A stretch of DNA of 64,000 nucleotides from Prochlorococcus sp. AG-311-D23 (GCA_003284445.1 QBVH01000002.1:41848-105847), one strand, 5' to 3'; shown: positions 1 through 12,667, numbered from the stretch's first letter. The notes: generated by a model not told the origin, from the sequence alone. Program-made: numbers and translations.

Positions 1-1412
1 ATAGGATCACCTTCCTTAATTAATCGACCATTTTCGACTTTCCAAAATGGTGTCTCAATAAAACCGTATTCATTTACTCGTGCATGAGTTGCTAAGGAAT
101 TAATCAAACCTGCATTTGGTCCTTCAGGTGTTTCAATCGGACAAAGTCTTCCGTAGTGAGATGGATGAATATCCCGAACGGCAAAGCCAGCTCTTTCACG
201 AGTCAAACCTCCTGGCCCCAGAGCAGATATACGTCTTTTATGTGTTAATTCAGCTAATGGATTGGTTTGATCCATAAATTGACTCAATTGACTTGAACCA
301 AAAAATTCTTTTATTGCTGCTACTAGAGGTTTTGGATTTACCAATTGCGCAGGAGTAAGTGAATCTGTTTCCCCAACAGTCATCCTCTCTTTAATTATCC
401 TTTCAAGTCTATTTAAACCAACTCGAACTTGATTTTGTAGAAGTTCACCGACTGACCTAACTCTTCTATTGCCTAAGTGATCAATATCATCCAATGTTGC
501 TCCACCAACGTCTAACTCTAAATTGATTAAATAATCTAAAGTAGAAAGAACATCTTCGTTTGTAAGTGTTCTTACATTGTCAGGAATAGTTAAGCGTAAT
601 TTCTTATTTATTTTATATCTACCAACTCTTCCTAAATCATATCGTTTTGGATCAAAAAATCTTGTCTGGAGTAACTGTTGACCACCGCTTACTGAAGGTG
701 GCTCGCCTGGCCTTAACTTTTTATAAAGCTCTAGCAATGCTTGGTCTTCTGAACTTATACCTTCCTCATTTGCTGCATCTATTGACTTTTTATAAAACTC
801 AGGATGTCGTAATTTATCTATGACATCATTATCTGACAAACCCATTGCCCTCATTAAGACATGAGCATTTATTTTTCGTGTTTTATCTACACGAACATGA
901 AGCAGATCGTTTTTATCAGTTTCAAACTTTAACCATGCTCCACGATTAGGAATAACGCTTGCATTGTAAGTTCTTCTTCCATTTTTATCTTGCTCATCTT
1001 TGAAATAAACTCCTGGACTTCGAACAATTTGATTGACTATTACCCTTTCAGCTCCATTAATAATAAAAGTTCCACGTTCAGTCATTAAAGGCAGTTCACC
1101 TATAAAAACTTCTTGTTCTTTAATCTCTCCGGTTTCTTTATTAACTAAACGACAAGTGACATACATTTGAGAAGCAAAAGTTGCATCTCTTCTTTTTGCT
1201 TCTTCTACATCATGCCTAGGACGCTTAAGCTTATATTCTGATCCTATAAAATGTAGTTCGAGCTTACCTGTATAGTCTGTAATGGGAGAAAAATTGTCTA
1301 ATTCTTCTATCAAGCCTTTATCTAAAAACCACTTAAAACTTGATCTTTGCACCTCAACCAGATCAGGCAGATATGTAGCTGCTTTGGCTACCTGAATCGC
1401 GCTTCTGCTCAT
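1..1412 (-). CDS. rpoB: RNA polymerase beta subunit, N-terminal part (runs off the window)
   Basis: Beta subunit of DNA-dependent RNA polymerase. Reading the minus strand from the ATG at 1412 gives about 470 uninterrupted codons that leave the window at base 1, so only the N-terminal part is present. It begins [20 protein letters not shown] and contains the protrusion and lobe regions. Near the window edge it carries the rifampicin-pocket motifs [20 protein letters not shown] and [17 protein letters not shown], and then [19 protein letters not shown]. These are near-invariant in bacterial RpoB. The start fits the family because little precedes the conserved [12 protein letters not shown] block. 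rpoC1 and rpoC2 would be expected further along the minus strand, outside the window. The roughly 250 bp upstream should contain its promoter. Confidence 0.97.
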   Translation of the reverse strand, partial: MSRSAIQVAKAATYLPDLVEVQRSSFKWFLDKGLIEELDNFSPITDYTGKLELHFIGSEYKLKRPRHDVEEAKRRDATFASQMYVTCRLVNKETGEIKEQEVFIGELPLMTERGTFIINGAERVIVNQIVRSPGVYFKDEQDKNGRRTYNASVIPNRGAWLKFETDKNDLLHVRVDKTRKINAHVLMRAMGLSDNDVIDKLRHPEFYKKSIDAANEEGISSEDQALLELYKKLRPGEPPSVSGGQQLLQTRFFDPKRYDLGRVGRYKINKKLRLTIPDNVRTLTNEDVLSTLDYLINLELDVGGATLDDIDHLGNRRVRSVGELLQNQVRVGLNRLERIIKERMTVGETDSLTPAQLVNPKPLVAAIKEFFGSSQLSQFMDQTNPLAELTHKRRISALGPGGLTRERAGFAVRDIHPSHYGRLCPIETPEGPNAGLINSLATHARVNEYGFIETPFWKVENGRLIKEGDP

Positions 1413-1665
1413 TCGAGAACCTGGGTTTATATGTAGAGGACGGGGGTTATGTCTTGTCCTTTAGGTCGAACAATGATCTTTCAGTAAGAAAAAACAAAAA
1501 ACAATCTCCAATAAGACTGAGTTTTGAAATTGAATTTACTTAATCAACGAACAAACTGACTCAAAGGTAGAACCTTAAAGGTTTAAGCGCAGATACCACG
1601 CGTATACAAGACAATAGTTAATTTTACACTTAAATCAGAGAATAAACTAGAGGAAATAATGATAT
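1413..1665. other. Intergenic region upstream of rpoB
   Basis: About 250 bp between the rpoB start and the end of the TatD gene, both on the minus strand. I see no convincing ORF or RNA gene. It probably holds the rpoB promoter and leader. No clear -10/-35 pair can be picked with confidence by eye. Confidence 0.5.
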
Positions 1666-2457
1666 TTAAGGCAACGCAAACAATTCCCTTGCGTTTTGAG
1701 TAGTTTTTTCAGCAATTTCAGAAAAGCTTTCACCTCTAATCTCAGAAATTCTATCTACCACATGCTTTACGAAAGACGGTTCATTCCTTTTCCCTCTATG
1801 AGGGACGGGTGACAAGAAAGGGCTATCGGTTTCTACTAGAAATCTACTTTGCGGAACTTCTTTGGCGCATTCATGAATATCAAAAGCGTTTTTGAAAGTT
1901 ACATTTCCACTGAAGCTTATATAAAAGCCAAGATCAAGGAAATCTCTCATCTCTTTGACATTGCCGCTCCAACAATGCATAACCCCTTTTGGACAGCGGC
2001 TAGCTTTAGAAAGCTTAGAAAAAACTTCTAACATTGCTTTTGCGGCATCTCTGCAATGAACAATGACTGGCAAATCCAATTCAAAAGCCAAGTTTAATTG
2101 CGGCATTAAAACTGAAAGTTGCTCGCTCAAGTTCTCTGCTTTGAAAAGATCAAGTCCCAATTCTCCTATTGCAACAACTCGACTGTCATCAAGAGCTGCA
2201 TTTTTTAAAACACTTGCGGTATCTGGTCCCCAATGGTGGACATCTAAAGGATGTACTCCTACGGAATATCTCATCTCCTGAAATTGATCAGCCATTGATT
2301 TAATAGCAGGAATCTCAGAGGGCTCTACACAGGCATGTAACAAGGCTTTAACGCCTTGTTTTCTCCATCTTTCGGCAACTTTTTCTCTATCTTCATTGAA
2401 GTTAGAAAATACGATATGACAGTGGCTATCTATTATTGAACTTGTGGAATCGCTCAA
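1666..2457 (-). CDS. TatD family metal-dependent DNase
   Basis: 263-aa TatD/YcfH-type hydrolase of the amidohydrolase-like TIM-barrel fold. Family members are Mg2+-dependent 3'-5' exonucleases or DNA-repair nucleases. Visible metal-ligand motifs are DSHCHIVF at residues 11-18, GELGLD near 97-102, VHCRDA around residue 134, HCWSG near 161, and ETDSPFLSP near 210. Length matches the family (about 260). It lies between rpsT and rpoB, all on the minus strand, as seen in other picocyanobacteria. It may share a transcript with rpsT: the gap is 48 bp and no terminator is seen. The exact substrate cannot be read from sequence. Confidence 0.93.
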   Translation of the reverse strand: MSDSTSSIIDSHCHIVFSNFNEDREKVAERWRKQGVKALLHACVEPSEIPAIKSMADQFQEMRYSVGVHPLDVHHWGPDTASVLKNAALDDSRVVAIGELGLDLFKAENLSEQLSVLMPQLNLAFELDLPVIVHCRDAAKAMLEVFSKLSKASRCPKGVMHCWSGNVKEMRDFLDLGFYISFSGNVTFKNAFDIHECAKEVPQSRFLVETDSPFLSPVPHRGKRNEPSFVKHVVDRISEIRGESFSEIAEKTTQNARELFALP

Positions 2458-2505
2458 GATGAAAATAAAATGTTCTTACGATAATAGATCTTAGATTATT
2501 TATTC

Positions 2506-2808
<303 letters not shown>

Positions 2809-2928
2809 TTAATTTTTTAATCTTATGTTAATCCACACTACCTCAAGACCATGAAGAAGATCTACATAAATCAAAATTAAGGCATAAGATAATCAAATTG
2901 AACCAATTGAACCGATAGCCAAAAGTTC

Positions 2929-4278
2929 ATGACACAAATAATTAATAAAGATAAGGTTCAAGAGACCCCTTCAAAAAAATTGGCCATAAAAACGGCTAAT
3001 AATATTGATCAGGCTCAGATTGAACTCAAGATAATTACTGATAGAACTTCTGGCAATGTTCAAGATAAAGCAATAAAAGTAGTTGACGATATTCTTAAAA
3101 ACGTAAGTAAAAGAGGGGATGAAGCGCTTAAAGAATACACCTCTCGCTTTGATGGGTTTCTAGCGGAAAAATTTCAAGTTCCATCAAATTTAATCATGAA
3201 AGCTTGGGAAGAGACTCCCAAGGAGTTACAAGAATCACTTTTATTGGCAAAAAAAAGAATTGAAAAATTTCATAGTCTTCAAGTACCCAAAAACATCACT
3301 TATACCGGACCTCATGGTGAATCATTAGGACGAAGATGGAGTCCTGTTGAAAAAGCGGGAATATATATTCCTGGCGGAAGGGCCGCCTATCCAAGCACTG
3401 TTTTGATGAATGCTATTCCTGCTTATGTTGCAGGAGTAAATCAAATCATCATGGTCTCGCCAGCCAACTCTCAAGGGGAGTTAAACCAAACGGTTCTTGC
3501 TGCGGCCCATATTACTGGAATAAACAAAGTTTTTCGTATTGGAGGTGCTCAAGCCATTGGAGCTCTTGCCAGTGGCACTCAATCAATTCCAAAAGTAGAT
3601 GTAATTACTGGACCAGGGAATATTTATGTAACTTTGGCAAAGAAAAAAGTTTATGGAAAGGTAGGAATTGATTCTCTGGCTGGTCCAAGCGAGATCCTGA
3701 TAATCGCTGATCAATCAGCCAAATTGGAACATGTTGCGTCTGATATGTTAGCTCAATCTGAACATGATCCTTTAGCTTCGGCAATACTAATAACTACTAA
3801 TAAAAGATTAGCAGAACAATTACCTTCAGAAATTGAACGCCAATTAATCAATCATCCAAGATTAGAAATATGCCAAGAATCAATCTCCAACTGGGGTTTG
3901 ATAGTGGTTTGTGATAGTTTAGAGACTTGCGCAAAATTAAGCAATACATTTGCCCCTGAGCATCTTGAATTACTTGTAGAGGACCCAGAAGAATTATCAA
4001 AAAGCATAAAGAATGCTGGAGCAATATTTATGGGGCCATGGAGCCCAGAAGCTATAGGAGATTATCTTGGAGGGCCAAATCACACTCTTCCTACTTCAGG
4101 GACCGCAAGATTTGCTGGTGCTCTTGGAGTAGAAACTTTTATGAAAAATACTTCAATTATTGATTTTTCAAGAGAAGCTTTTAATGAAAATAAAAATGCA
4201 GTTGTGCATTTAGCTAATAGCGAGGGGTTACATAGTCACGCAGAATCGATACGGATTAGAGATTCTAAATCTTGTTAA
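2929..4278 (+). CDS. hisD: Histidinol dehydrogenase
   Basis: 449-aa NAD+- and Zn2+-dependent enzyme catalysing the last two steps of histidine synthesis (L-histidinol to L-histidine). The conserved core [18 protein letters not shown] is at about residues 143-160. It is followed by [19 protein letters not shown], the metal-binding stretch SEHDPLASA, and APEHLELL with GGPNHTLPT. The first roughly 25 residues are poorly conserved, so the start could lie slightly downstream. The 3' end overlaps the 3' end of the convergent rpiA by 14 bp. No other his gene is adjacent, which fits the scattered his genes of cyanobacteria. Confidence 0.96.
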   Translation: MTQIINKDKVQETPSKKLAIKTANNIDQAQIELKIITDRTSGNVQDKAIKVVDDILKNVSKRGDEALKEYTSRFDGFLAEKFQVPSNLIMKAWEETPKELQESLLLAKKRIEKFHSLQVPKNITYTGPHGESLGRRWSPVEKAGIYIPGGRAAYPSTVLMNAIPAYVAGVNQIIMVSPANSQGELNQTVLAAAHITGINKVFRIGGAQAIGALASGTQSIPKVDVITGPGNIYVTLAKKKVYGKVGIDSLAGPSEILIIADQSAKLEHVASDMLAQSEHDPLASAILITTNKRLAEQLPSEIERQLINHPRLEICQESISNWGLIVVCDSLETCAKLSNTFAPEHLELLVEDPEELSKSIKNAGAIFMGPWSPEAIGDYLGGPNHTLPTSGTARFAGALGVETFMKNTSIIDFSREAFNENKNAVVHLANSEGLHSHAESIRIRDSKSC

Positions 4279-4975
4279 GTGATTCAACACCTACTTCATC
4301 ATTTTCTACTTTCCCAACTAATACTTGATCTGTCAGATTGACAAAAAGTCCATTTTCAAGGACACCTGGAATGTTGTTAATTTGACTCTCCAATAGTTCA
4401 GGTTGGTCAATACCATTAATAAAAGATAAATCAAGTATCAAGTTTCCCTGATCAGTAACTATAGGTCCAGCCTTTTTCTGGGCCATTCTAAGATTTCCTT
4501 CTCCTCCAAGATCTAGTAATGTTTTTTGGACTTGTTTCCAAGCAGAAGGAAGAACCTCTACTGGCAATTTGAAATCAAGGTTCAATTTTTCAACAAGTTT
4601 TGTAGAGTCAACCACAACTATAAATTTCTTGGCCAAAGCAGCAACAAGTTTTTCCTGCACATGACAAGCTCCTCCTCCTTTAATTAGTTGAAATTTAGGA
4701 TCAACTTCATCAGCGCCATCTATTGCAAGATCAATTGTTGAAACCGAGGAAAGCGATTTCAGTGGTATTCCTAATTCAGAAGCAAGAACTTCGCCCTGAA
4801 AAGATGTAGTGACTCCAACAACGTCTTTTATTTCTCCTGATTTTATTTTCACAGCCAGGGCTTCAATCATTAAAGCTGCTGTAGAGCCAGATCCAAGGCC
4901 AAGAATCATCCCGTTTTCAATTTGATCTATTGCAGCTAGAGCAACTGCTTGTTTCATTTTATTTTGGAGATCCAT
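4265..4975 (-). CDS. rpiA: Ribose-5-phosphate isomerase A
   Basis: 236-aa enzyme interconverting ribose-5-phosphate and ribulose-5-phosphate, used in the Calvin cycle and pentose phosphate pathway. Signature pieces are [15 protein letters not shown] near residue 26, the active-site loop [14 protein letters not shown], and [14 protein letters not shown]. The length is normal for RpiA. It is convergent with hisD (14-bp overlap of the 3' ends). It lies 36 bp downstream of the HtrA protease gene on the same strand, so the two may be co-transcribed. Confidence 0.96.
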   Translation of the reverse strand: MDLQNKMKQAVALAAIDQIENGMILGLGSGSTAALMIEALAVKIKSGEIKDVVGVTTSFQGEVLASELGIPLKSLSSVSTIDLAIDGADEVDPKFQLIKGGGACHVQEKLVAALAKKFIVVVDSTKLVEKLNLDFKLPVEVLPSAWKQVQKTLLDLGGEGNLRMAQKKAGPIVTDQGNLILDLSFINGIDQPELLESQINNIPGVLENGLFVNLTDQVLVGKVENDEVGVESLNKI

Positions 4976-5011
4976 TTAGTCGTACCTTTTCGAAAGACAG
5001 TAGCAAGATTT

Positions 5012-6241
<1,230 letters not shown>

Positions 6242-6249
6242 CTAGTAAT

Positions 6250-6336
6250 ATTTGTATGCCTGACGGTACCTCTTTTAATAGAGGCGGGTCAACGCTTAAA
6301 CCGCTCGGGCTTCCTGCCCGACTTCGACACTGCCTT
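6250..6336 (+). promoter_or_regulatory. GC-rich structured leader before rimP
   Basis: Two short hairpins sit just before the conserved part of rimP: CCTCT/AGAGG at 6269-6273/6280-6284 and CGGGC/GCCCG at 6306-6310/6316-6320. The stretch is much more GC-rich than the surroundings. An open frame from the ATG at 6256 runs through it into rimP. The encoded residues do not resemble a RimP N terminus, so I read it as a 5' leader of the rimP-nusA-infB operon. This is inference. Confidence 0.4.
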
Positions 6337-6807
6337 TTGTCTAATCAAACCGTTTCAGAATTGAAGGTTCTCACAACAAAATCAGCGACTAATTATGGCT
6401 TCGATGTAACTGATTTTAAGATGTTCACTCATCTAAACCCCCTATCAATTCAGGTAAATATCCGACACAAAAATCCTGACAAGGAAGTCACTCTTGATGA
6501 CTGTTCTATCGTTAGTCAATATATTGATGAAGCCATCCAAGATTCTTCAATACTTGATCAACCTTTTAATCTTGAAATCAGCAGCGAGGGGATTGGTGAT
6601 TTCTTAACAAAGGAAAAAGAGTTTAAAACATTCAAAGGTTTTCCTATTGAAGTTACTTATCAGGATTTAAAAAAAATTGAACAACAAACAAACGGTTTGC
6701 TTCTAAAAAGGACAGATAATGAACTTCTTATAAATCAAAAGGGGAAAACTCAACGAATACCGGTCGAAGACGTTATCCGAGTCCGACTCACAACACCCTC
6801 CGGTTAA
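6337..6807 (+). CDS. rimP: Ribosome maturation factor RimP
   Basis: RimP binds the 30S precursor and assists its assembly. The C-terminal part is clear: VTLDDCSIVSQYIDEAIQ, FNLEISSEGIGDFL and the strand FKTFKGFPIEV match the family. I prefer a TTG start at 6337 (156 aa), because the RimP N-terminal helix starts at about this point (SNQTVSELKVLTTKSATNYG). The alternative ATG at 6256 adds 27 residues encoded by a hairpin-rich segment. It is the first gene of the rimP-nusA-ylxR-infB operon, a classic bacterial order. Confidence 0.85.
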   Translation: MSNQTVSELKVLTTKSATNYGFDVTDFKMFTHLNPLSIQVNIRHKNPDKEVTLDDCSIVSQYIDEAIQDSSILDQPFNLEISSEGIGDFLTKEKEFKTFKGFPIEVTYQDLKKIEQQTNGLLLKRTDNELLINQKGKTQRIPVEDVIRVRLTTPSG

Positions 6808-6862
6808 AATCTAGATAGTAATTATCTAATCCAATCATTCTCATCTCTATATCCCATCATCG

Positions 6863-8356
6863 ATGGCTCTAGTTCTACTCCCAGGTTTAAATAACTTAAT
6901 TGAAGACATTAGTGAGGAAAAAAAGCTTCCATCACAAGTCGTCGAAGCTGCTTTGAGAGAAGCACTTCTTAAAGGTTATGAACGATATCGAAGAACTCTT
7001 TATATAGGTATCAGTGAAGATCCTTTTGAAGAGGACTATTTTAGTAACTTTGATGTTGGTTTGGATCTAGAAGAGGAGGGGTATAGAGTTTTAGCCAGTA
7101 AAATAATAGTTGAAGAAGTTGAGAGCGATGATCATCAAATAGCAATAGTTGAGGTTATGCAAGTTGCTGATGACGCTCAAGTTGGCGATACCGTTGTACT
7201 GGATGTGACTCCAGAGAAAGAAGATTTTGGAAGAATGGCTGCAGCTACAACCAAGCAAGTTTTAGCCCAAAAATTGAGAGATCAGCAAAGAAGAATGATT
7301 CAAGAGGAATTTGCTGACCTAGAAGATCCAGTTCTAACTGCAAGGGTTATTAGATTTGAAAGGCAGTCAGTAATTATGGCAGTAAGCTCTGGCTTAGGTA
7401 GACCAGAAGTAGAAGCAGAGCTTCCAAGACGTGATCAATTGCCAAATGATAATTATCGAGCAAATGCAACATTTAAAGTATTTCTCAAAGAAGTTAGTGA
7501 AATTCCTAGGAGAGGGCCTCAACTTTTTGTGAGCAGGTCAAACGCTGGATTGGTTGTCTATTTATTTGAGAATGAAGTTCCTGAAATTCAAGAAGGTTCA
7601 GTACGTATTGTTGCTGTTGCTCGCGAAGCAAATCCACCCTCAAGAGCAGTAGGTCCCAGAACAAAAGTAGCTGTTGACAGTATTGAAAGAGAGGTGGACC
7701 CTGTTGGAGCATGCATTGGTGCTAGAGGGGCTCGCATTCAACAAGTAGTAAATGAACTTCGTGGAGAAAAAATAGATGTAATTCGTTGGTCCTCAGACCC
7801 TGTTCAATACATCTGTAATTCATTAAGTCCTGCAAGAGTTGAAGTAGTTAGACTTGTTGACCCAGAAGGTCAGCATGCTCACGTCTTAGTTCCTCCTGAT
7901 CAACTTAGCCTCGCAATCGGAAGAGAAGGGCAAAATGTAAGACTTGCTGCAAGGCTTACAGGATGGAAAATAGATATCAAAAATTCACAAGAATATGATC
8001 AAGCCACTGAAGATTCGGAGGTTGCAGAATTAATTTCTCAAAGAGAAGAAGAGGAATCTTTACAGAGAGAAGCTGAAAAGAGATTAGAGGCAGAACAGGC
8101 AGCGAGAGCTGAAGAAGATGCACGCTTAAGAGAGCTTTACCCCCTACCAGAAGACGAAGAAGACTTTCAAGATGAGCAGTTGTCAGATATCGATAGTAAT
8201 GAAACAGAATCTAGATCTGATTTTGAATCTTCTGAAACTGATTCAAATATTGATACTGATGACACGGAAACTGAAGAGAGTGATAATGAGGAGACAATCG
8301 AAGAAGCGGTCACTTCTGAAGATAAAATAATTACAGAAGAGGAAGGAACCCGGTGA
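6863..8356 (+). CDS. nusA: Transcription termination/antitermination factor NusA
   Basis: 497-aa RNA-polymerase-associated factor controlling pausing, termination and antitermination. The N-terminal domain binds RNA polymerase (ALREALLKGYERYRR). It is followed by an S1 domain (from about residue 130) and two KH domains (GACIGARGARIQQVVNELRG and LAIGREGQNVRLAARLTGWK). The last roughly 110 residues are very acidic and low-complexity (Glu, Asp, Ser). They take the place of the AR repeats of E. coli NusA, which is normal in cyanobacteria. The stop overlaps the GTG start of ylxR (GTGA, 8353-8356), implying translational coupling. Confidence 0.97.
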   Translation: MALVLLPGLNNLIEDISEEKKLPSQVVEAALREALLKGYERYRRTLYIGISEDPFEEDYFSNFDVGLDLEEEGYRVLASKIIVEEVESDDHQIAIVEVMQVADDAQVGDTVVLDVTPEKEDFGRMAAATTKQVLAQKLRDQQRRMIQEEFADLEDPVLTARVIRFERQSVIMAVSSGLGRPEVEAELPRRDQLPNDNYRANATFKVFLKEVSEIPRRGPQLFVSRSNAGLVVYLFENEVPEIQEGSVRIVAVAREANPPSRAVGPRTKVAVDSIEREVDPVGACIGARGARIQQVVNELRGEKIDVIRWSSDPVQYICNSLSPARVEVVRLVDPEGQHAHVLVPPDQLSLAIGREGQNVRLAARLTGWKIDIKNSQEYDQATEDSEVAELISQREEEESLQREAEKRLEAEQAARAEEDARLRELYPLPEDEEDFQDEQLSDIDSNETESRSDFESSETDSNIDTDDTETEESDNEETIEEAVTSEDKIITEEEGTR

Positions 8357-8628
8357 GTCAAAAACCCATTCTGCGTAGGTGTGTAGCTTGTAAAAAAGTT
8401 CTTGAACGCAAGTATTTTTTAAAAGTTACTAGAGATTTTCAGAATGGAGTAGTTTCCTCAGGCGGGATGGGAAGATCAGCCTATCTCTGTCCAACTGAGT
8501 CATGTTTTGAAGAAGCTTTGAAGCGTAAAAGATTACAAAAGGCTTTGAGATGTGATATTCACTCAAGCATTTTCAATATGCTCCAAAAACAACTTAATAC
8601 CTGCATTGATTCAGATACTGAGGCATGA
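8353..8628 (+). CDS. ylxR: YlxR (DUF448) RNA-binding protein
   Basis: 91-aa small basic protein of the YlxR/DUF448 family, usually found between nusA and infB. The family motif RRCVACKKVLERKYFLKVTR is at the N terminus, with GRSAYLCPTESCFEEALKRK after it. Some family members have been linked to RNase P activity or to nucleoid-associated transcription control; its role in cyanobacteria is unsettled. It begins with GTG overlapping the nusA stop, so it is probably translated by coupling. Confidence 0.92.
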   Translation: MSQKPILRRCVACKKVLERKYFLKVTRDFQNGVVSSGGMGRSAYLCPTESCFEEALKRKRLQKALRCDIHSSIFNMLQKQLNTCIDSDTEA

Positions 8629-8688
8629 TGTTCAATAAGAGAACTCAGTCAACTCAAAAACCAAATCTAAAGTTTAAGCACAACATTA

Positions 8689-11600
8689 ATGACCAGCAGC
8701 GGCAAAATCAGAATTTATGAATTGTCCAAGGATTTAAGCCTTGACAATAAAGATGTGCTAGATGCAGCTCGAAAACTTGCAATAGCAGCAAAGAGCCACA
8801 GCAGCTCGATAAGCAGTCTTGAGGCAAATCAAATCAAAGATTTTCTAAAAACAAGCAATATTACAAAAACTACTAGTAAATCCGGCAAGAAATTAGACAA
8901 ACAAATTCTTTCCGTTAAAAAAAGTCCTGTCAAAACTCAAAAGGATCAGAATACCGAGCCTAAAAATACCCCCGACCAATCAGAGCTTTCACAAGCAAAG
9001 TTAAGTACCCCTTTAAAACCAAGTCAAACTTTAGTTAAAAATCAAGGATCTTCTCAAGCAAATAACCAAAAAACTTTAAAAAATAAATTTCCTTCACAAC
9101 AGCAAATAACCGCACCCTCTAAACCAAACAAACCATTACCTCCAAAGCCAAGAGAAGAAGTAAAACCAACTATTGCCAAACCCTCAACTCAAACCGAGAG
9201 GACGATTCCACGTCTCGAAGAAAAAAAAGATGAACGAATCATCACCCAACCAAAAAGATCTGAATTAACTAATAAACCAATTAGTCAACCACAGCAAATT
9301 AATCGTCAAGAACCAAAGAGACCATTAGCACCACCAAGCAGACCAAAAATAAATAATCAAGATAAAAAACACTTACAACCTAATAACCAAAAAGCAAAAA
9401 CAAGAACTAATCAAGGTGATATTTCTCCTCCGAAAGTTGGTCAAGGGAATATCCAAAGAATTAAAAGTCAAAATAAACAGAATTCACCATCTAGGACGCC
9501 TCAGTCTCCAACTAGAGGAAATACTCTTGAACTTGTAGGTGCACCAATACGAAGAGAAAAGCCTGTAAATAAACCTCAGACAAACGAAGTAAGAAACAAA
9601 CCCGCAATGCCATCAAGGCCTGGTTCACCAAAGAACCCAGCCTCTGCAAATCGTCAAGGATTATCAAATCGACCTGGTCCTAATAACAGAATGGGAGGGG
9701 CAGGTCGACCAGGTTCGCCAAATCGTCAAGGGCTCAATCGAGGTGGAACAGCAAATCGACCTATTCAAGCTCAAAACCGTCCCGGAGCACCAGTACGAGC
9801 TGGAGCGCCAGTTCGTACTAATGCTCCGACTCGAGGGGGCATGCAAAATAGACCTGGAGCTCCTACTAGGTCCCTTGGTGGGCCAAACCGTTCTAATACT
9901 CGACCAGGTGTTCCGTCTGGCATGAGAAAACCAGTTGCACCTAGTGAATTGATGCAACTGCAAAAGCCACAAGCTAGACCAAATGCTCCACAAAGAAAAA
10001 CTGACTCCCCAACTAGTCCTAGACCTAAAAGAGAAAACTCAACTGGAGCAAGGCCACCGGTAAACAGGCCAACTCCAGCAGCTCCTAAAAAGCCAACTTA
10101 TAGACCTGGTGGTACCGCTGCAGCACCAAGAAGGACAGGAAGACCTGATTGGGATGACAGTGCAAAACTTGATGCTTTAAGAAATAAATCTCCTCAAAAA
10201 CAGCGTCAAAAGGTCCACATCATTGGAGAAAATGATGATGCACTAACTGCAGAAAGAGGTGGATTCGCAGGGGAACAACAAGCAGTTGTTCTCTCAGCAA
10301 GCTTGGCTAGACCATCGAAGCCAAAATCTGGAAAGAGAGACAATCGGAAGCCTTTAACTGCTCTGAAAAAACGCAAAAAAGAAACAACTCGCCAAAGGCA
10401 ACGAAGACGTGCGATGGAATTAAGAGCCGCTAGAGAAGCAAAACTTGTAAGGCCCGAAATGATTGTTGTTCCAGAAAACAATCTCACAGTTCAAGAGCTT
10501 GCTGACATGTTGAGTGTTGAAAGTTCCGAAATCATTAAATCATTATTTTTTAAAGGAATTACTGCAACTGTTACTCAATCACTAGACCTAGCGTCAATCG
10601 AAACAGTTGCTGAAGAATTCGGAGTACCTGTTCTTCAAGATGATGTTGAAGAAGCAGCGAAGAAGACAGTTGAAATGATTGAGGAGGGAGATTTAAAATA
10701 CTTAACGAGAAGACCCCCTGTCGTTACGGTGATGGGGCACGTTGATCATGGAAAAACATCTTTACTAGACGCTATTAGAAAAGCAAGAGTTGCCGCAGGG
10801 GAAGCAGGAGGCATTACTCAACACATTGGCGCTTATCAAATTGAAACTGAACATGATGGATCGACTAGGAAATTAACTTTTCTTGACACCCCTGGGCATG
10901 AAGCTTTTACAGCGATGAGAGCTAGAGGGACAAGGGTCACAGATGTTGCGATTTTAGTTGTAGCTGCTGATGATGGCGTAAGGCCTCAAACCCTTGAAGC
11001 TATTAGCCATGCAAGAGCAGCAAAAGTCCCCATTGTCGTGGCAATCAATAAAATTGATAAAGAAGGATCTTCTCCCGATCGCGTAAAACAAGAGTTATCA
11101 GAGCACGATTTATTGTCAGAAGAATGGGGAGGAGACGTGGTAATGGTTCCCGTTAGTGCAATTAAAGGCGAAAACATCGATAAACTTTTAGAGATGGTTT
11201 TGCTCGTAACAGAGGTAGAGGATTTACAAGCAAACCCAGACAGATTGGCCAAAGGTACAGTTATTGAAGCCCATTTAGACAAAGCGAAAGGGCCCGTAGC
11301 AACATTATTAGTTCAAAACGGTACTCTCAAGTCAGGAGATGTAGTCGCAGCTGGTCCAATACTTGGAAAAGTAAGAGCGATGGTGGATGAAAATGGATCC
11401 AGGATTAAAGAAGCGGGCCCATCTTATCCAGTCGAAGCCCTTGGCTTTAGCGAAGTACCAACAGCTGGTGATGAATTCGAAGTTTATCCAGATGAAAAAG
11501 CCGCGAGAGCAGTGGTTGGAGAACGAGCAAACGATGCTCGTGCAGCGCGACTTGCTCAGCAAATGGCTTCAAGACGAGTGTCACTTTCGTCGATGTCTGG

Positions 11601-12237
11601 GCAAGCAAGTGATGGTGAACTTAAAGAATTAAATATCATTCTCAAAGCTGATGTTCAAGGAAGCTTAGAAGCAATACTTGGTTCTCTAGAACAGCTTCCT
11701 AAAGACGAAGTCCAAGTAAGAGTATTGCTATCAGCTCCAGGGGAAATCACTGAGACTGATGTTGACTTAGCAGCGGCCTCTGGTGCTGTCATAGTTGGAT
11801 TCAATACTTCAATGGCATCAGGAGCCAAACGAGCCGCTGATGCAAATGGCGTTGACGTAAGAGATTACGAGGTTATTTATAAGCTTTTAGAAGATATCCA
11901 ATTAGCTATGGAGGGTCTTCTCGAACCAGAAATGGTAGAAGAAGCTCTTGGAGTCGCTGAGGTTAGAGCAATATTCTCAATTGGTAAAAGTGCCGTTGCT
12001 GGTTGCTACGTAACAAATGGAAAAATACAACGTAATTGTCGAGCCAGAGTTAAAAGAGGAAAACAAGTCGTTTTCGAAGGCGATCTAGACTCATTAAAAA
12101 GAAATAAAGATGACGTCAAAGATGTATCAACAGGTTTCGAATGTGGAATAGGTTGTGATCGCTTTGCCAACTGGGAAGAAGGTGATCAAATAGAAGCCTT
12201 CAAGCTTGTGACCCAAAGAAGAAAGCTGACAACTTAG
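8689..12237 (+). CDS. infB: Translation initiation factor IF-2
   Basis: 1182-aa GTPase that delivers fMet-tRNA to the 30S subunit. A short IF2_N-like domain at residues 1-55 ([20 protein letters not shown]) is followed by about 510 residues of low-complexity linker rich in Pro, Asn, Arg, Lys and Gln. Residues 300-420 of the linker carry repeated NRPG/NRQG and GAPxR units. A second IF2_N domain follows ([19 protein letters not shown]). The G domain has [37 protein letters not shown] and NKID, and the C-terminal domains contain [16 protein letters not shown]. The long disordered linker is typical of cyanobacteria. It is the last gene of the rimP operon. Confidence 0.98.
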   Translation: MTSSGKIRIYELSKDLSLDNKDVLDAARKLAIAAKSHSSSISSLEANQIKDFLKTSNITKTTSKSGKKLDKQILSVKKSPVKTQKDQNTEPKNTPDQSELSQAKLSTPLKPSQTLVKNQGSSQANNQKTLKNKFPSQQQITAPSKPNKPLPPKPREEVKPTIAKPSTQTERTIPRLEEKKDERIITQPKRSELTNKPISQPQQINRQEPKRPLAPPSRPKINNQDKKHLQPNNQKAKTRTNQGDISPPKVGQGNIQRIKSQNKQNSPSRTPQSPTRGNTLELVGAPIRREKPVNKPQTNEVRNKPAMPSRPGSPKNPASANRQGLSNRPGPNNRMGGAGRPGSPNRQGLNRGGTANRPIQAQNRPGAPVRAGAPVRTNAPTRGGMQNRPGAPTRSLGGPNRSNTRPGVPSGMRKPVAPSELMQLQKPQARPNAPQRKTDSPTSPRPKRENSTGARPPVNRPTPAAPKKPTYRPGGTAAAPRRTGRPDWDDSAKLDALRNKSPQKQRQKVHIIGENDDALTAERGGFAGEQQAVVLSASLARPSKPKSGKRDNRKPLTALKKRKKETTRQRQRRRAMELRAAREAKLVRPEMIVVPENNLTVQELADMLSVESSEIIKSLFFKGITATVTQSLDLASIETVAEEFGVPVLQDDVEEAAKKTVEMIEEGDLKYLTRRPPVVTVMGHVDHGKTSLLDAIRKARVAAGEAGGITQHIGAYQIETEHDGSTRKLTFLDTPGHEAFTAMRARGTRVTDVAILVVAADDGVRPQTLEAISHARAAKVPIVVAINKIDKEGSSPDRVKQELSEHDLLSEEWGGDVVMVPVSAIKGENIDKLLEMVLLVTEVEDLQANPDRLAKGTVIEAHLDKAKGPVATLLVQNGTLKSGDVVAAGPILGKVRAMVDENGSRIKEAGPSYPVEALGFSEVPTAGDEFEVYPDEKAARAVVGERANDARAARLAQQMASRRVSLSSMSGQASDGELKELNIILKADVQGSLEAILGSLEQLPKDEVQVRVLLSAPGEITETDVDLAAASGAVIVGFNTSMASGAKRAADANGVDVRDYEVIYKLLEDIQLAMEGLLEPEMVEEALGVAEVRAIFSIGKSAVAGCYVTNGKIQRNCRARVKRGKQVVFEGDLDSLKRNKDDVKDVSTGFECGIGCDRFANWEEGDQIEAFKLVTQRRKLTT

Positions 12238-12295
12238 CCACCTAATCAATCACAAGTTTAAGCATAAATATATCTATTAAATAAAAGCTAGATTG

Positions 12296-12562
12296 CTAAT
12301 CTGCATCTTCTTTGCTTCTGTCTTTAAATAACAAAAAGCCGAGAATTACTAATGCTGAAGTTTGGATTGCAAGGTCATTAATGGATACATTATCTCCCGC
12401 AATGACGTTGGTAACCATGATAAAGAAGCCTAGGGCCGCTGACCCGAAGAGTGCTATCCAAACAGCTCTTCTTAATCCCCGATAAGGATTTTTAGTCTCC
12501 TTCAACAATCGAGCTCTTAAATTAGGATCCAAATTGGAATCAGGCTTATTAGAATTACTCAA
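12296..12562 (-). CDS. DUF3493 small membrane protein
   Basis: 88-aa cyanobacterial protein of the DUF3493 type; function unknown. The core LLKETKNPYRGLRRAVWIAL is followed by two hydrophobic segments (ALFGSAALGFFIMVTNVIAG and LAIQTSALVILGFLLF), suggesting two membrane spans. I chose the TTG start at 12562. A longer open frame reaching an ATG at 12658 would be translated straight from the antisense strand of the tRNA-Thr gene, so it is probably an artefact. It converges with infB, with 58 bp between the stops. Confidence 0.75.
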   Translation of the reverse strand: MSNSNKPDSNLDPNLRARLLKETKNPYRGLRRAVWIALFGSAALGFFIMVTNVIAGDNVSINDLAIQTSALVILGFLLFKDRSKEDAD

Positions 12563-12595
12563 AAATAAATTTACAGGTGATAGATTTATTCTAGT

Positions 12596-12667
12596 GCCGG
12601 TGTAGCTCAGGGGTAGAGCAACTGATTCGTAACCAGTAGGTCGGTGGTTCAATTCCACTCATCGGCA
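12596..12667 (+). tRNA. tRNA-Thr (anticodon CGT)
   Basis: A 72-nt cloverleaf without an encoded CCA. The acceptor stem GCCGGTG pairs with CATCGGC, followed by discriminator A at 12667. The D arm is GCTC/GAGC. The anticodon stem ACTGA/CCAGT encloses the loop TTCGTAA with anticodon CGT, giving Thr for ACG codons. The T arm is GGTGG/CCACT with the loop TTCAATT. The last base pair of the anticodon stem is an A-C mismatch. It lies on the plus strand, opposite the DUF3493 gene, whose start region is just downstream of the antisense tRNA. Confidence 0.96.

Noticed and set aside
9664-9993. 109-codon minus-strand frame inside infB
   Set aside because: It is antisense to the infB Pro/Arg-rich linker; its Trp/Ser/Arg-heavy composition is just the complement of the repetitive linker.
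12563-12658. N-terminal extension of the DUF3493 frame
   Set aside because: It is the antisense translation of the tRNA-Thr gene; a TTG start at 12562 is far more plausible.
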